Below, one piece after another: positions 1 through 9,681 of a DNA stretch of 60,936 nucleotides. A program made the translations under genes and the position numbers. The DNA is from Acinetobacter gyllenbergii CIP 110306 = MTCC 11365 (GTDB taxonomy: Bacteria; Pseudomonadota; Gammaproteobacteria; Pseudomonadales; Moraxellaceae): positions 1-60,936 of the forward strand of contig NZ_ATGG01000001.1 of assembly GCF_000413855.1 (NCBI RefSeq), given 5' to 3'. Positions within the stretch are counted from its first letter, which is position 1, and each line of letters starts with the position of its first letter. The notes under the pieces are model-generated. The model worked only from the letters and a program-made list of their open reading frames with translations, was not told the DNA's origin and did no database searches.

Positions 1-76
1 TGGTGGAGACTAGGAGAGTCGAACTCCTGACCTCCTGCGTGCAAAGCAGGCGCTCTACCAACTAAGCTAAGTCCCC
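1..76 (-). tRNA. tRNA-Ala (anticodon TGC)
   Basis: The reverse complement folds as a complete cloverleaf: it begins GGGGACTTAGC, has the anticodon loop TTTGCAC (anticodon TGC, alanine), a T arm containing GTTCGAC, and an encoded CCA end at positions 1-3. It lies after tRNA-Ile in the 16S-23S spacer of a ribosomal RNA operon transcribed leftward. The 23S gene would begin beyond the left edge of the window. Confidence 0.97.
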
Positions 77-131
77 AGCTTATCACTTAATGAACGACAT
101 ATCTTTCAATCTAAGCTACTGCAATCAGATT

Positions 132-208
<77 letters not shown>

Positions 209-222
209 TCAGATACATCTTC

Positions 223-253
223 GAAGAACAACTTGTTGTGGATTCTTACCAGT
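223..253 (-). other. 3' half of 16S rRNA processing stem
   Basis: This stretch downstream of 16S is complementary, with few mismatches, to positions 1926-1956 upstream of 16S. In the precursor RNA the two would pair into a long stem bringing the 16S ends together, as in known RNase III processing stems. The pairing is read from the sequence; cleavage by RNase III is inferred. Confidence 0.7.
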
Positions 254-267
254 CACCAATCTTTCGT

Positions 268-1806
<1,539 letters not shown>

Positions 1807-1925
1807 AAATCATTAGTAGCTTATGGCTACAAATCTTGGCTCATCAATTTTCTGACTAAAAATTCGCTCAAATAAACTTCGAGAAATTTCTACTCTTCAA
1901 TCAATGAAATATTTTCGATTGATCA

Positions 1926-1956
1926 ACTAGTAAAAATCCACACAAGTTGTTCTTCT
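1926..1956 (-). other. 5' half of 16S rRNA processing stem (leader)
   Basis: This is the leader-side partner of 223-253; the two arms match over about 30 bases, with the shared core GAAGAACAACTTGT. It lies in the roughly 250-base transcribed leader between the rRNA promoter and the 16S 5' end. I did not find a convincing boxA antitermination sequence in this leader. Confidence 0.7.
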
Positions 1957-2070
1957 ATTCTCTTAATGATCTTTTCACCACCTCGTCAGTGGCAAATCAA
2001 CGCAATAAACATTCAACAACTTAACCAGTAAAGCTAAGTTATTTTTGCTTCATCGCGTCGGGATGAGTGC

Positions 2071-2098
2071 ATTATAGGAGATTTTTTTTAGTGTGCAA
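2071..2098 (-). promoter_or_regulatory. rRNA operon promoter
   Basis: Read leftward, TTGCAC (-35, complement of 2093-2098) is followed after 16 bases by a perfect TATAAT (-10, complement of 2071-2076). A GC-containing discriminator (GCACTCATCCCGACGCG) follows, typical of growth-rate-controlled rRNA promoters, and T/A-rich DNA lies upstream. The start point would be near 2063, giving a leader of about 255 bases. Confidence 0.85.
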
Positions 2099-2190
2099 GT
2101 CTTTTTAAACCCTTGTTTTATCAAGTGTTCTTTTTTTACACATTAACATGTATAACAAAGCAGCATAATTCTCGTAAGCACATAAAATTA

Positions 2191-2221
2191 AAGCAGAAAT
2201 ATTTTATAGATATTTCTGCTT
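2191..2221 (-). terminator. Terminator hairpin after ppiA
   Basis: Perfect 11-base arms AAGCAGAAATA / TATTTCTGCTT with a 9-base loop lie just after the ppiA stop codon. A run of T follows on one side and TTTAATTTT on the other. It separates ppiA from the rRNA promoter. Confidence 0.7.
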
Positions 2222-2227
2222 TGTTTT

Positions 2228-2785
2228 TTACTTAGTGTTCTTTATCTGTACGCTGATAATTTTAATCGGTTGTTTTGGTACATTTTGATGCATCCCGTAG
2301 TTTGCCGTTGGTACATTTACGATCTTATCGACAATATCCATCCCTTTGGTCACTTTACCAAATACGGCGTACCCTGCATCCATTGCTGACTTATTTAAAA
2401 AGTTATTATCCGCCACATTAATAAAGAATTGGCTGCTTGCAGAATTCGGATTACTGGTACGTGCCATTGCCAAAGTACCACGTGTGTTCTTCAAACCATT
2501 GCTTGACTCATTCACAATCGGTGCTTTGGTTGCCTTCTCGATCATGTTGGCATCTAAACCACCACCCTGCACCATAAAGCCAGAAATCACACGATGAAAG
2601 ATCGTGCCTGTATAGAAGTTGCTTTTTACATAGCTTTCAAAGTTTTTTGCCGACACAGGTGCTTTATCATCAAAAAGTTCAATTTCGATGTTGCCCATAC
2701 TGGTTTTCATATCAACCATGGTATTTGCAAATAAATGGCTGCTTGCCAAAATTAAACCTGTTGTCATGAACAACTTTTTCATCAT
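2228..2785 (-). CDS. ppiA: Periplasmic peptidyl-prolyl cis-trans isomerase (cyclophilin type)
   Basis: A 185-residue cyclophilin that catalyses proline isomerisation during protein folding. An N-terminal signal peptide ([16 protein letters not shown], cleavage after about residue 20) puts it in the periplasm. The cyclophilin core is clear: the catalytic FHR stretch ([16 protein letters not shown]), then the SSQFFIN strand and the YAVFGKV strand. Length and layout fit bacterial PpiA. An in-frame ATG 14 codons upstream would put a charged extension before the signal peptide, so the start at 2785, preceded by GAGA, is preferred. It stands alone, with a hairpin terminator after it and a parS site upstream of its start. 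High confidence in the family; the symbol follows the signal-peptide-bearing paralogue naming. Confidence 0.92.
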   Translation of the reverse strand: MMKKLFMTTGLILASSHLFANTMVDMKTSMGNIEIELFDDKAPVSAKNFESYVKSNFYTGTIFHRVISGFMVQGGGLDANMIEKATKAPIVNESSNGLKNTRGTLAMARTSNPNSASSQFFINVADNNFLNKSAMDAGYAVFGKVTKGMDIVDKIVNVPTANYGMHQNVPKQPIKIISVQIKNTK

Positions 2786-2882
2786 TGCTTTTCTCGGCTT
2801 GATCATTGATTTGTTGTGAACGCTCATCTTAGTTTTGCTAATTCTATTTTGCTATTTCTATTTGTTATCTTTAAAACACAAA

Positions 2883-2906
2883 CCGATGTTTCACGTGAAA
2901 CATCGG
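2883..2906. other. parS centromere site (perfect palindrome)
   Basis: A 24-base perfect palindrome centred at 2894/2895 whose core, TGTTTCACGTGAAACA (2887-2902), matches the bacterial parS consensus bound by ParB. It sits in the short gap between ppiA and the esterase gene. It is about 39 kb from dnaA, and three further parS-like sites lie in the window, as expected for an origin-proximal centromere cluster. Confidence 0.88.
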
Positions 2907-2917
2907 CTCAGACTTTA

Positions 2918-4015
2918 TTAACTATGTTTATCCCAAAATTTTCTAAAGTTTTTGGCAACTTCAATGGTATTGCGTTTAGCCTTACTAGAGACTGGCGTGA
3001 GGTTAATAAAGCCATGGGTCTGATCTGGGTAATCAACGTATTGTACTTTCACCCCGTTTTGTCTGAGCTTATGACTATAGATTGCACCCTCATCATGCAG
3101 CAGATCATGCCCGGCAGTAATCACATAGGCTGGTGCCAGCTTTCTAAGACTGCCATAGGTTGGTGAGATCAACGGATCATCGAGTGCAACATTGTGCTGT
3201 GTCGCATAGTAGTCAGTGACATAGTCTACATCTTTGCTGGTCAACACCAAGCCCTCTCCATAGGCATAGAACGAAGGATGGCGGCTTTTGAAATCAACCA
3301 CGGGATAAATCAATAATTGTGCTTGAGGTGCATAGGCCTTACCCACAGCATGTTGCGCAACCGTGGTACTGATATTACCTCCTGCACTGTCCCCTGCAAC
3401 CGCAATCCGGTTTTTATAAATTTTTAATTGACGGCGATTTTGATACACCCATGCCAAGGCATCTTCACATGATTTGATCAACAGTTGTGGCGATGCTTCT
3501 GGTGCAAGTGGATAATCAATACTTAAGACCTGTACTTTTGCATACTTGGCAATGAGTCGACAGGCTTCATCATGGGTATCCAAACCACCCACCACAAAAC
3601 CACCACCATGATAGAACACAATCATCGGTAATTTTTTATTGGGTGCAGGATGATAATGTCTGGCAAATACCGTACCGCTTTGCAGTGGAAGACGGATATC
3701 TTCAACAGATTCTATTGAGGTTGGCTTGTTAATGATTGCCAACATTTGTGCATCAAACTGACGGCGAGATTCAATTGGGTCATCACCAATGAAGCCAATG
3801 CGCCCTTGTTTAATTTGGACAGCCATCAGACATTTGATAAAAGAATCTAAATCTGGATATTGGTGTGGATAAGCGAGAAGCTTGGCAAGAGACTCCTGTA
3901 CGATTTTGGGGAGCTTATCAAGCGCTCGTGCAGCAGGGCCTTGTCCTTTGTCTAGAATGGTTTGAATTTTTTGAGGTAATGCTGTCACTTCTGTCCCCTT
4001 CTTCGCTCTGTCCAT
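2918..4015 (-). CDS. Alpha/beta hydrolase, HSL-type lipase/esterase
   Basis: A 365-residue hydrolase of the hormone-sensitive-lipase (family IV) esterase group. Visible signatures are the oxyanion-hole HGGG (residues 136-139), the nucleophile elbow GDSAGG with Ser210, Asp304 in AGHDLL and His334 in DQTHGF, so the Ser-Asp-His triad is complete. A helical cap region of about 100 residues precedes the core. There is no signal peptide, so it is probably cytoplasmic. The substrate is likely a short- or medium-chain ester but cannot be told from sequence. It is a single gene, with parS between it and ppiA. Confidence 0.88.
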   Translation of the reverse strand: MDRAKKGTEVTALPQKIQTILDKGQGPAARALDKLPKIVQESLAKLLAYPHQYPDLDSFIKCLMAVQIKQGRIGFIGDDPIESRRQFDAQMLAIINKPTSIESVEDIRLPLQSGTVFARHYHPAPNKKLPMIVFYHGGGFVVGGLDTHDEACRLIAKYAKVQVLSIDYPLAPEASPQLLIKSCEDALAWVYQNRRQLKIYKNRIAVAGDSAGGNISTTVAQHAVGKAYAPQAQLLIYPVVDFKSRHPSFYAYGEGLVLTSKDVDYVTDYYATQHNVALDDPLISPTYGSLRKLAPAYVITAGHDLLHDEGAIYSHKLRQNGVKVQYVDYPDQTHGFINLTPVSSKAKRNTIEVAKNFRKFWDKHS

Positions 4016-4190
4016 AATTCTTGTTGTCTTCGACTATATGCTTTTCTAAAGTCTTAGATCAAGTTCAAGATTTGAAAAATATGTCGTACGCTAAAGGGCT
4101 ATTATCAAAAAGTCATTAACCATAGTGCTTATTCACAACTACTTTTTATGTCAATTAAATGCTGTTTTAACATGCGATTGTTAAAACAAT

Positions 4191-4222
4191 AAAACTAGAA
4201 CCAATGAATTCGTTCTAGTTTT
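4191..4222 (-). terminator. Terminator hairpin after the small lipoprotein gene
   Basis: Perfect 11-base arms AAAACTAGAAC / GTTCTAGTTTT with a 10-base loop. Read leftward, the stem is followed by a T-rich tract (TTTTATTGTTTT), fitting an intrinsic terminator for the lipoprotein transcript. Confidence 0.65.
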
Positions 4223-4255
4223 ATAGCACTAAAAAAGTGTCAGTTTTATGAATTC

Positions 4256-4336
4256 AGTTAACTTCGCGTGATGTATAGCAGTACATCAATAAGATTGCAT
4301 GCGGCATCGTGTGTTCAATCTTATGCGAAGCCAACT
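4256..4336. other. Multi-branch inverted-repeat structure (predicted three-way junction)
   Basis: Nested perfect repeats suggest a branched fold. An outer stem AGTT..CTTCGC (4256-4267) pairs with GCGAAG..AACT (4325-4336). Inside are two hairpins: TGATGTA/TACATCA (4269-4275 with 4282-4288) and ATAAGATTG/CAATCTTAT (4289-4297 with 4316-4324). The two inner hairpins abut directly. It lies between the lipoprotein stop and its terminator, so it would be in the 3' untranslated region. Function unknown; it could be a structured RNA, a small RNA or a palindromic repeat element. Confidence 0.55.
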
Positions 4337-4349
4337 TCATCCTAAAAAA

Positions 4350-4589
4350 TTATTGAGCAGTCGTACCTGCTGAACCAGAAACTGAACCTGATACATCCGC
4401 AGAAGCGCCACCAGGTTGAACATCAACGGATGATCCACCTTGCACACCAACACCACCTTGTACGCCTGCCGGGCTTGCACCTGTTGTTTGAGCTGAGCCA
4501 GATGCATCTAAACCACCTTGAGTTGAGCAACCTACAGCTGTTAATGCAACACCTGCTACAACCGCAGAAATCAATGCTAACTTTTTCAT
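4350..4589 (-). CDS. Small Gly/Ser/Val-rich lipoprotein
   Basis: A 79-residue protein with a lipoprotein signal: MKKLALISAVVAGVALTAVGC, lipobox A-V-G-Cys. After lipidation the mature part is a low-complexity chain rich in Gly, Ser, Val, Gln and Ala with no folded domain I recognise. The start at 4589 has a good ribosome-binding site (AAAGGAAA); a longer frame upstream is not supported. It is probably membrane-anchored. Similar small lipoproteins occur in Acinetobacter; the function is unknown. Confidence 0.75.
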   Translation of the reverse strand: MKKLALISAVVAGVALTAVGCSTQGGLDASGSAQTTGASPAGVQGGVGVQGGSSVDVQPGGASADVSGSVSGSAGTTAQ

Positions 4590-4931
4590 TTCGTATTTCC
4601 TTTCATTATGACAAAAAGCAAAGTTGTCTTTGCGATGCCTATGATTCACAATTTTTTTCTTAGACGTGATGCGGATTAGTTGCAGTTTGTTATGTAAGCC
4701 GCTCTATTTTGCAATTTTTCTTAAATCAACTCTTTTCATATTTCACATATTAAGAAAAACATTCAAAATCTCTAAAGCATTAGAGTTAAAGTAATTTCAC
4801 GGTTTTTAGTTTTATTTTTTCAGTTAAAAAGAGATTATCTTATTTTTTTATAATTCATAGAAACACCGTACAATCTGCTTAAAAGATTACAATTGGGTAA
4901 TTTTGATTAAAAATAAATGTAGCAGCCATAA

Positions 4932-4960
4932 AAAAACCGTGACCTCTGATCACGGTTTTT
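4932..4960. terminator. Terminator hairpin after the MBL-fold gene
   Basis: Arms AAAAACCGTGA / TCACGGTTTTT with a 7-base loop, flanked by A and T runs, so it can work in both directions. The rest of 4590-4978 is AT-rich promoter-type DNA with no recognisable gene. Confidence 0.85.
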
Positions 4961-4978
4961 CCATTTATTTAGCTTGGT

Positions 4979-5833
4979 TTAAGGCCATTGCATCTCCCCT
5001 TTTACCACTTTAGCCCCCAACTCTAAACTGCTTGACTCACCTAAAGTTGGATACTGTTTTTGCATAATTCCAATTAATTCAGCTGAATTTTTGCTGGCTT
5101 TTACCGCTTTTTCATACTGCTTTAAATAGTCAATCGAGAAGTTTACCGCATCAAGACCTTCGGCTGCGCCTACTTTCATATGTGCAGGCACCACCACTTG
5201 TGGATTTAAGGCTTTGATACTCTCTAAAGTCTGTACCACTTCTGCACGATCTTTGGCTGTTGGGGTATCCGCAGTCCACAGATGAATCCCCGAAGACACT
5301 GGAATACCACCGACAACTGCTTTGGCACTCGGAATCCATAAATAAGTCAGTTCTTTCTTACCTTTAATTTCGATATTTTCATTTTCTAATTTTAAGGTTT
5401 TAGCTGTATACGCTTGTGGAACAATAATCTTGCTCGGTGCATTGGCACCCATTTTTGGTCCCCAATACTGTACTTTCAGCGCTTGCGTATCCTGAATATG
5501 CTTCACCGTTTCAGGGGTCGCAATCACTTGCACATTCGGGAAGTACTGCTTAAATACGTCCAAACCAAAATAGAAGTCTGGATCGCCATAGCTGACAAAA
5601 ATGGTTTTTAAGGTTTTACCGCTATCTAAGATATCGGCCGCAATACGCAATGCCTCTGATTTAGAGAATTGTGCATTCACCAATAACACTTCTTTATCGC
5701 CTTCAATTAAGGTCGAAGTCACACCAAAGTGTTCAGGTTGAGCCAGAAAGTTTTGGATTTTTAAGTCTTGTGCAAAAGCAGTTGATGTTGCCGCTAAAGT
5801 AGATAAAGCAATGATATAAGGTTTGGTATTCAT
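4979..5833 (-). CDS. Secreted metallo-beta-lactamase-fold protein with degenerate metal site
   Basis: A 284-residue protein with an N-terminal signal peptide ending near residue 21 (STAFA). The strand-loop layout follows the metallo-beta-lactamase fold, and a late conserved His is visible in VVPAHMKVG (His218). However, the usual HxHxDH metal motif reads Y82-G-D84-P-D86-F87, so most metal ligands of that motif are missing. Activity may be altered or lost. The start has a clear GGAG site. It is transcribed away from a LysR regulator whose start lies about 107 bases away, suggesting control by that regulator. Family assignment moderate, substrate unknown. Confidence 0.72.
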   Translation of the reverse strand: MNTKPYIIALSTLAATSTAFAQDLKIQNFLAQPEHFGVTSTLIEGDKEVLLVNAQFSKSEALRIAADILDSGKTLKTIFVSYGDPDFYFGLDVFKQYFPNVQVIATPETVKHIQDTQALKVQYWGPKMGANAPSKIIVPQAYTAKTLKLENENIEIKGKKELTYLWIPSAKAVVGGIPVSSGIHLWTADTPTAKDRAEVVQTLESIKALNPQVVVPAHMKVGAAEGLDAVNFSIDYLKQYEKAVKASKNSAELIGIMQKQYPTLGESSSLELGAKVVKGEMQWP

Positions 5834-5909
5834 CTTATCGTCTCCAATCTGATAAGGAACACTTTAAATTGCAATTATTGCTGAATAAACACCCTGAATT
5901 AAGATAAAA

Positions 5910-5928
5910 TGTTGCATATCTTGCAACA
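5910..5928. promoter_or_regulatory. Likely LysR operator (7-base inverted repeat)
   Basis: TGTTGCA-tatct-TGCAACA lies in the divergent region between the MBL-fold gene and the LysR gene, 12 bases before the regulator's start codon. Dyads of this size containing T-N11-A are typical LysR-type binding sites. Binding by this particular regulator is inferred. Confidence 0.6.
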
Positions 5929-5940
5929 ATGATAATAAAC

Positions 5941-6834
5941 ATGGACACCTTAAAAGCCATCCAAGTCTTTGTCTGTATTGCACATCAAGGCAATCTCAGT
6001 AAAGCGGCCGAACATCTAGATTATTCTAAGGCCATGGTGTCACGCTATTTAGAACATCTCGAACAAACTTTTTCGACGCGGCTGTTTCAACGCAATACCC
6101 GTAAAGTTTCACTCACCCCTGCGGGTGAAAAAGCCTTGGTCTATTGTGAAAATATTTTACAGCAACAACAACTATTAGAAGGCTTAGCCGCGCCTGAACA
6201 GCACAGTGGTACGATTCGTTTCACCTGTGGCTTGTTTCTGTTCCAACTGGGTGTGAATGAATGTATTAAACAGTTTAAGAAACGCTACCCACAGATCCAT
6301 TTCGATGTCTATTTAACTGAAAATACGGTCGACCTGATGGATGCCCATGTCGATCTGGCACTGCGTATTACCCAAAAAGTTGCTGAAGGGCTGATTGCCC
6401 GACCCGTCTGTCAAATCGAATCCATCTTTTGTGCACATCCCCACTATTTACAGGATCACACGCCCCTATCACATCCCAGTCAACTCATTCAACATGAATG
6501 CATTGCCCATCACACACATAACCAATACTGGACCCTATTTGATACAGATCAGCAACCGCAGAACTATCCATTAAATGTTACGTTTAAAAGCAATGATGTG
6601 ATTGCGCTTTATCAAATGTGTCTTAAAGCCCAAGGGATTGCCATGTTGCCAACATTACTGGTGCGTAAGGATATTGCGCAACAGCGTTTGCAACAGGTAT
6701 TTACAGATTTTGCTGCACCCGATCTGACCTTGTCCTTAGTCTATGCTTCTCGACAACATTTACCGAAAATCACCCAAGAATTTATTGCTTTTGTCATCGA
6801 AAACTTAAATTTTTACTTAAATCAGCAAAATTAA
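5941..6834 (+). CDS. LysR-family transcriptional regulator
   Basis: A 297-residue regulator. Residues 1-60 form the winged helix-turn-helix (MDTLKAIQVF, LSKAAEHLDYSKAMVSRYLEHLE, LFQRNTRKVSLTPAGE); the rest is the effector-binding periplasmic-protein-like domain. The start at 5941 matches the usual LysR N terminus; an ATG four codons upstream is possible. Neither has a clear ribosome-binding site. The divergent MBL-fold gene and the palindrome at 5910-5928 suggest autoregulation and control of the neighbour. Confidence 0.9.
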   Translation: MDTLKAIQVFVCIAHQGNLSKAAEHLDYSKAMVSRYLEHLEQTFSTRLFQRNTRKVSLTPAGEKALVYCENILQQQQLLEGLAAPEQHSGTIRFTCGLFLFQLGVNECIKQFKKRYPQIHFDVYLTENTVDLMDAHVDLALRITQKVAEGLIARPVCQIESIFCAHPHYLQDHTPLSHPSQLIQHECIAHHTHNQYWTLFDTDQQPQNYPLNVTFKSNDVIALYQMCLKAQGIAMLPTLLVRKDIAQQRLQQVFTDFAAPDLTLSLVYASRQHLPKITQEFIAFVIENLNFYLNQQN

Positions 6835-6856
6835 AAGATTTAAATCGACCTGAACG

Positions 6857-6882
6857 CTTGAATTTTGTCGGCTTGCCCATAC
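6857..6882 (+). promoter_or_regulatory. Heat-shock (sigma-32 type) promoter of grpE
   Basis: CTTGAA (6857-6862), a 13-base spacer and CCCATAC (6876-6882) match the sigma-32 consensus (CTTGAA, 13-15 bases, CCCCAT-T). This fits heat-shock control of grpE. Confidence 0.65.
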
Positions 6883-6994
6883 TTCATCCCTATCTATGAA
6901 TGACCAAGATGTGGCAGTTCGGGTTTAACCCTATGAGCATTCACGCCAAAAAGGACTGTACATGTTTAAGAACCTTTTTCAACGGAGATCATCA

Positions 6995-7540
6995 ATGGCT
7001 AATGAGCACAATGAGCAAGCTCAAGACATTCAAAATGAGCAACAGACTGAACAAACTCAAGCTGAAGGTGTAGAGCAGGCAAACGAGCTTAGCGTTGAAG
7101 ATTTACAAGCGCAAATCACCAAACTTGAAGAAAGCTTGAAATTAGAAAAAGCACGTACTGCCAATGCTGTTTATGAAGCGCAGAAGAGTGTCGAGCGTAT
7201 TCAACGCGAATCTGAAAAGCACAAAGAGACCGTGCTAGAAAAATTTGCAAAAGAATTACTAGATTCTGTCGATAACCTTGAACGCGCAATTCAAGCGGCT
7301 GGCGAAGAAGAAACGCCTGTGCTTGAAGGTGTCAAGCTAACCCTGAAATCATTACTGACCACACTGGAAAAATTTGGCGTGCTTGAAGCGGATACCCAAA
7401 ATGGCTTCAATGCTGATCTACACCAAGCAGTTGGGATCGATCCAAATGCCAAAGCCAACCAAATTGGCACTGTTTTACAGAAGGGTTATACCTTAAATGG
7501 TCGCCTACTCCGCCCAGCGATGGTGATGGTCGGTCAATAA
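6995..7540 (+). CDS. grpE: Nucleotide exchange factor GrpE
   Basis: A 181-residue co-chaperone that drives ADP release from DnaK. The N-terminal third is acidic and Gln-rich, followed by a long coiled-coil helix ([20 protein letters not shown], about residues 35-95) and the beta domain with [18 protein letters not shown] and the C-terminal RPAMVMVG. A start 11 codons upstream is possible, but 6995 has a good GGAG site and gives the usual length. It lies directly upstream of dnaK, with separate promoter signals for each gene. Confidence 0.95.
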   Translation: MANEHNEQAQDIQNEQQTEQTQAEGVEQANELSVEDLQAQITKLEESLKLEKARTANAVYEAQKSVERIQRESEKHKETVLEKFAKELLDSVDNLERAIQAAGEEETPVLEGVKLTLKSLLTTLEKFGVLEADTQNGFNADLHQAVGIDPNAKANQIGTVLQKGYTLNGRLLRPAMVMVGQ

Positions 7541-7614
7541 TCCAAGCAGCAAAGCGTTTATTTGCTCAAAAGTGCAGAAATTTGAGAGTTTTTTGATTTT
7601 TTTTCATAAAAATG

Positions 7615-7642
7615 CTTGAAAAATACCAATTGACTCTCATAT
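7615..7642 (+). promoter_or_regulatory. Heat-shock (sigma-32 type) promoter of dnaK
   Basis: CTTGAA (7615-7620), 15 bases, then CTCATAT (7636-7642) resembles the sigma-32 consensus. It lies about 50 bases before the dnaK start, so dnaK can be induced independently of grpE. Confidence 0.6.
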
Positions 7643-7690
7643 CGAATAACAAGCAAAACATTGCAACAAAATTTTAGAGGAACACAATCA

Positions 7691-9634
7691 ATGGCAAAAA
7701 TTATTGGTATTGACTTAGGTACTACCAACTCATGTGTTGCTGTACTTGAAGGCGATAAAGTAAAAGTAATCGAAAACGCAGAAGGCGCACGTACAACTCC
7801 ATCGATCATCGCATATAAAGATGGCGAGATCCTTGTGGGCCAAAGTGCGAAACGCCAAGCGGTAACCAACCCGAAAAACACATTATTCGCAATCAAGCGT
7901 TTAATTGGCCGTCGTTATGAAGATCAAGCGGTACAAAAAGATATCGGTCTTGTCCCTTATAAAATCATCAAAGCGGACAATGGCGATGCTTGGGTTGAAG
8001 TTAACGATAAGAAATTAGCACCGCAACAGATCTCTGCTGAAATCTTGAAAAAGATGAAGAAAACTGCAGAAGACTACTTAGGTGAAACCGTTACTGAAGC
8101 AGTGATTACTGTTCCTGCTTACTTTAACGATGCGCAACGTCAAGCAACTAAAGATGCAGGTAAAATTGCAGGTCTTGATGTTAAACGTATCATTAACGAA
8201 CCAACTGCTGCGGCACTTGCGTTCGGTATGGACAAAAAAGAAGGCGATCGTAAAATCGCGGTTTACGACTTAGGTGGTGGTACATTCGACGTATCAATCA
8301 TTGAAATCGCGGACCTTGATGGCGACCAACAAATCGAAGTGTTATCAACCAATGGTGATACTTTCCTTGGTGGTGAAGACTTTGATAACGCATTAATTGA
8401 ATTCTTGGTTGAAGAGTTCAAGAAAGAACAAAGTGTGAACTTGAAAAATGATCCACTTGCGTTACAACGTTTGAAAGAAGCTGCTGAAAAAGCAAAAATC
8501 GAGCTTTCTTCATCGAATGCGACTGAAATCAACCTTCCATACATCACCGCTGATGCGACTGGTCCTAAACACTTAGTGATCAACGTAACACGTGCAAAAC
8601 TTGAAGGTTTAGTTGCAGACTTGGTTGCTCGTACCATCGAGCCTTGCCGTATTGCGCTTAAAGATGCGGGTCTTTCAACGTCTGACATCTCTGACGTAAT
8701 TTTGGTTGGTGGTCAGTCTCGTATGCCGCTTGTACAACAAAAAGTACAAGAATTCTTCGGTAAAGAGCCACGTAAAGACGTGAACCCTGACGAAGCCGTT
8801 GCAATCGGTGCAGCGATTCAAGGTGCGGTATTGTCTGGTGACAAAACTGACGTACTTTTATTAGACGTAACACCTTTAACTTTAGGTATCGAAACAATGG
8901 GCGGCGTATTGACTCCGATCATTGAGAAAAACACCACGATTCCTGCGAAGAAATCACAAGTGTTCTCTACTGCTGCTGACAACCAGCCTGCTGTAGACAT
9001 TTCGGTTTACCAAGGTGAACGTAAAATGGCTCAACAAAACAAATTGTTGGGTAACTTCCAATTGGGCGATATCCCACCTGCTCCACGTGGTGTACCGCAA
9101 ATTGAAGTATCATTCGACATCAACGCAGATGGTATCTTGAAAGTATCTGCAAAAGATAAGAGCACTGGTAAAGAGCAATCAATCCAGATCAAAGCAAACT
9201 CAGGTTTGTCTGATGCTGAAATCGATGCAATGATCAAAGATGCTGAAGCGAATGCTGAAGAAGACCGTAAGTTTGAAGAGTTAGCGAAAGCACGTAACGA
9301 AGCAGATGCGCTGGTTTCTAGCTCAACAAAAGCAGTAAAAGATCTTGGTGACAAAGTCACTGAAGATGAAAAAACTGCCATCACAACTGCGGTTTCTGAG
9401 CTTGAAGCAGCAACCAAAGAAAATGATGTTGAAGACATCAAAGCGAAAACTGAAGCTTTACAAAACATCTTGATGCCAATCACTCAACGTGCTTATGAAC
9501 AAGCACAAGGTGCTGGCGGCGCAGAAGGTTTTGATCCAAATGCATTCCAAGGTGATGCTGCTGGTCAACAACAAAAAGCGGACGATGGCGTTGTAGATGC
9601 TGAGTTCACTGAAGTAAAAGATGACAAAAAATAA
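7691..9634 (+). CDS. dnaK: Molecular chaperone DnaK (Hsp70)
   Basis: A 647-residue Hsp70. The N-terminal ATPase domain starts [16 protein letters not shown] and contains the phosphate loop [12 protein letters not shown] and the GGQSRMP segment. The substrate-binding beta domain follows from about residue 390 ([17 protein letters not shown]), then a helical lid and a disordered Gly/Gln tail ending in the Hsp70-type [10 protein letters not shown]. The start at 7691 has AGAGGA upstream. It lies after grpE; dnaJ is not adjacent, the next gene being an unrelated hydrolase on the other strand. Confidence 0.98.
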   Translation: MAKIIGIDLGTTNSCVAVLEGDKVKVIENAEGARTTPSIIAYKDGEILVGQSAKRQAVTNPKNTLFAIKRLIGRRYEDQAVQKDIGLVPYKIIKADNGDAWVEVNDKKLAPQQISAEILKKMKKTAEDYLGETVTEAVITVPAYFNDAQRQATKDAGKIAGLDVKRIINEPTAAALAFGMDKKEGDRKIAVYDLGGGTFDVSIIEIADLDGDQQIEVLSTNGDTFLGGEDFDNALIEFLVEEFKKEQSVNLKNDPLALQRLKEAAEKAKIELSSSNATEINLPYITADATGPKHLVINVTRAKLEGLVADLVARTIEPCRIALKDAGLSTSDISDVILVGGQSRMPLVQQKVQEFFGKEPRKDVNPDEAVAIGAAIQGAVLSGDKTDVLLLDVTPLTLGIETMGGVLTPIIEKNTTIPAKKSQVFSTAADNQPAVDISVYQGERKMAQQNKLLGNFQLGDIPPAPRGVPQIEVSFDINADGILKVSAKDKSTGKEQSIQIKANSGLSDAEIDAMIKDAEANAEEDRKFEELAKARNEADALVSSSTKAVKDLGDKVTEDEKTAITTAVSELEAATKENDVEDIKAKTEALQNILMPITQRAYEQAQGAGGAEGFDPNAFQGDAAGQQQKADDGVVDAEFTEVKDDKK

Positions 9635-9651
9635 TTTGTCTCTTTAAAAAG

Positions 9652-9676
9652 ACCGCGCGAAAGCGCGGTTTTTTTT
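9652..9676 (+). terminator. Intrinsic terminator of dnaK
   Basis: GC-rich stem ACCGCGC / GCGCGGT with a GAAA tetraloop followed by a run of eight T, about 18 bases after the dnaK stop. Confidence 0.92.
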
Positions 9677-9681
9677 ATATT

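Noticed and set aside
7558..9483. Long antisense frames over grpE-dnaK
   Set aside because: Produced by the codon bias of highly expressed dnaK; not gene-like.
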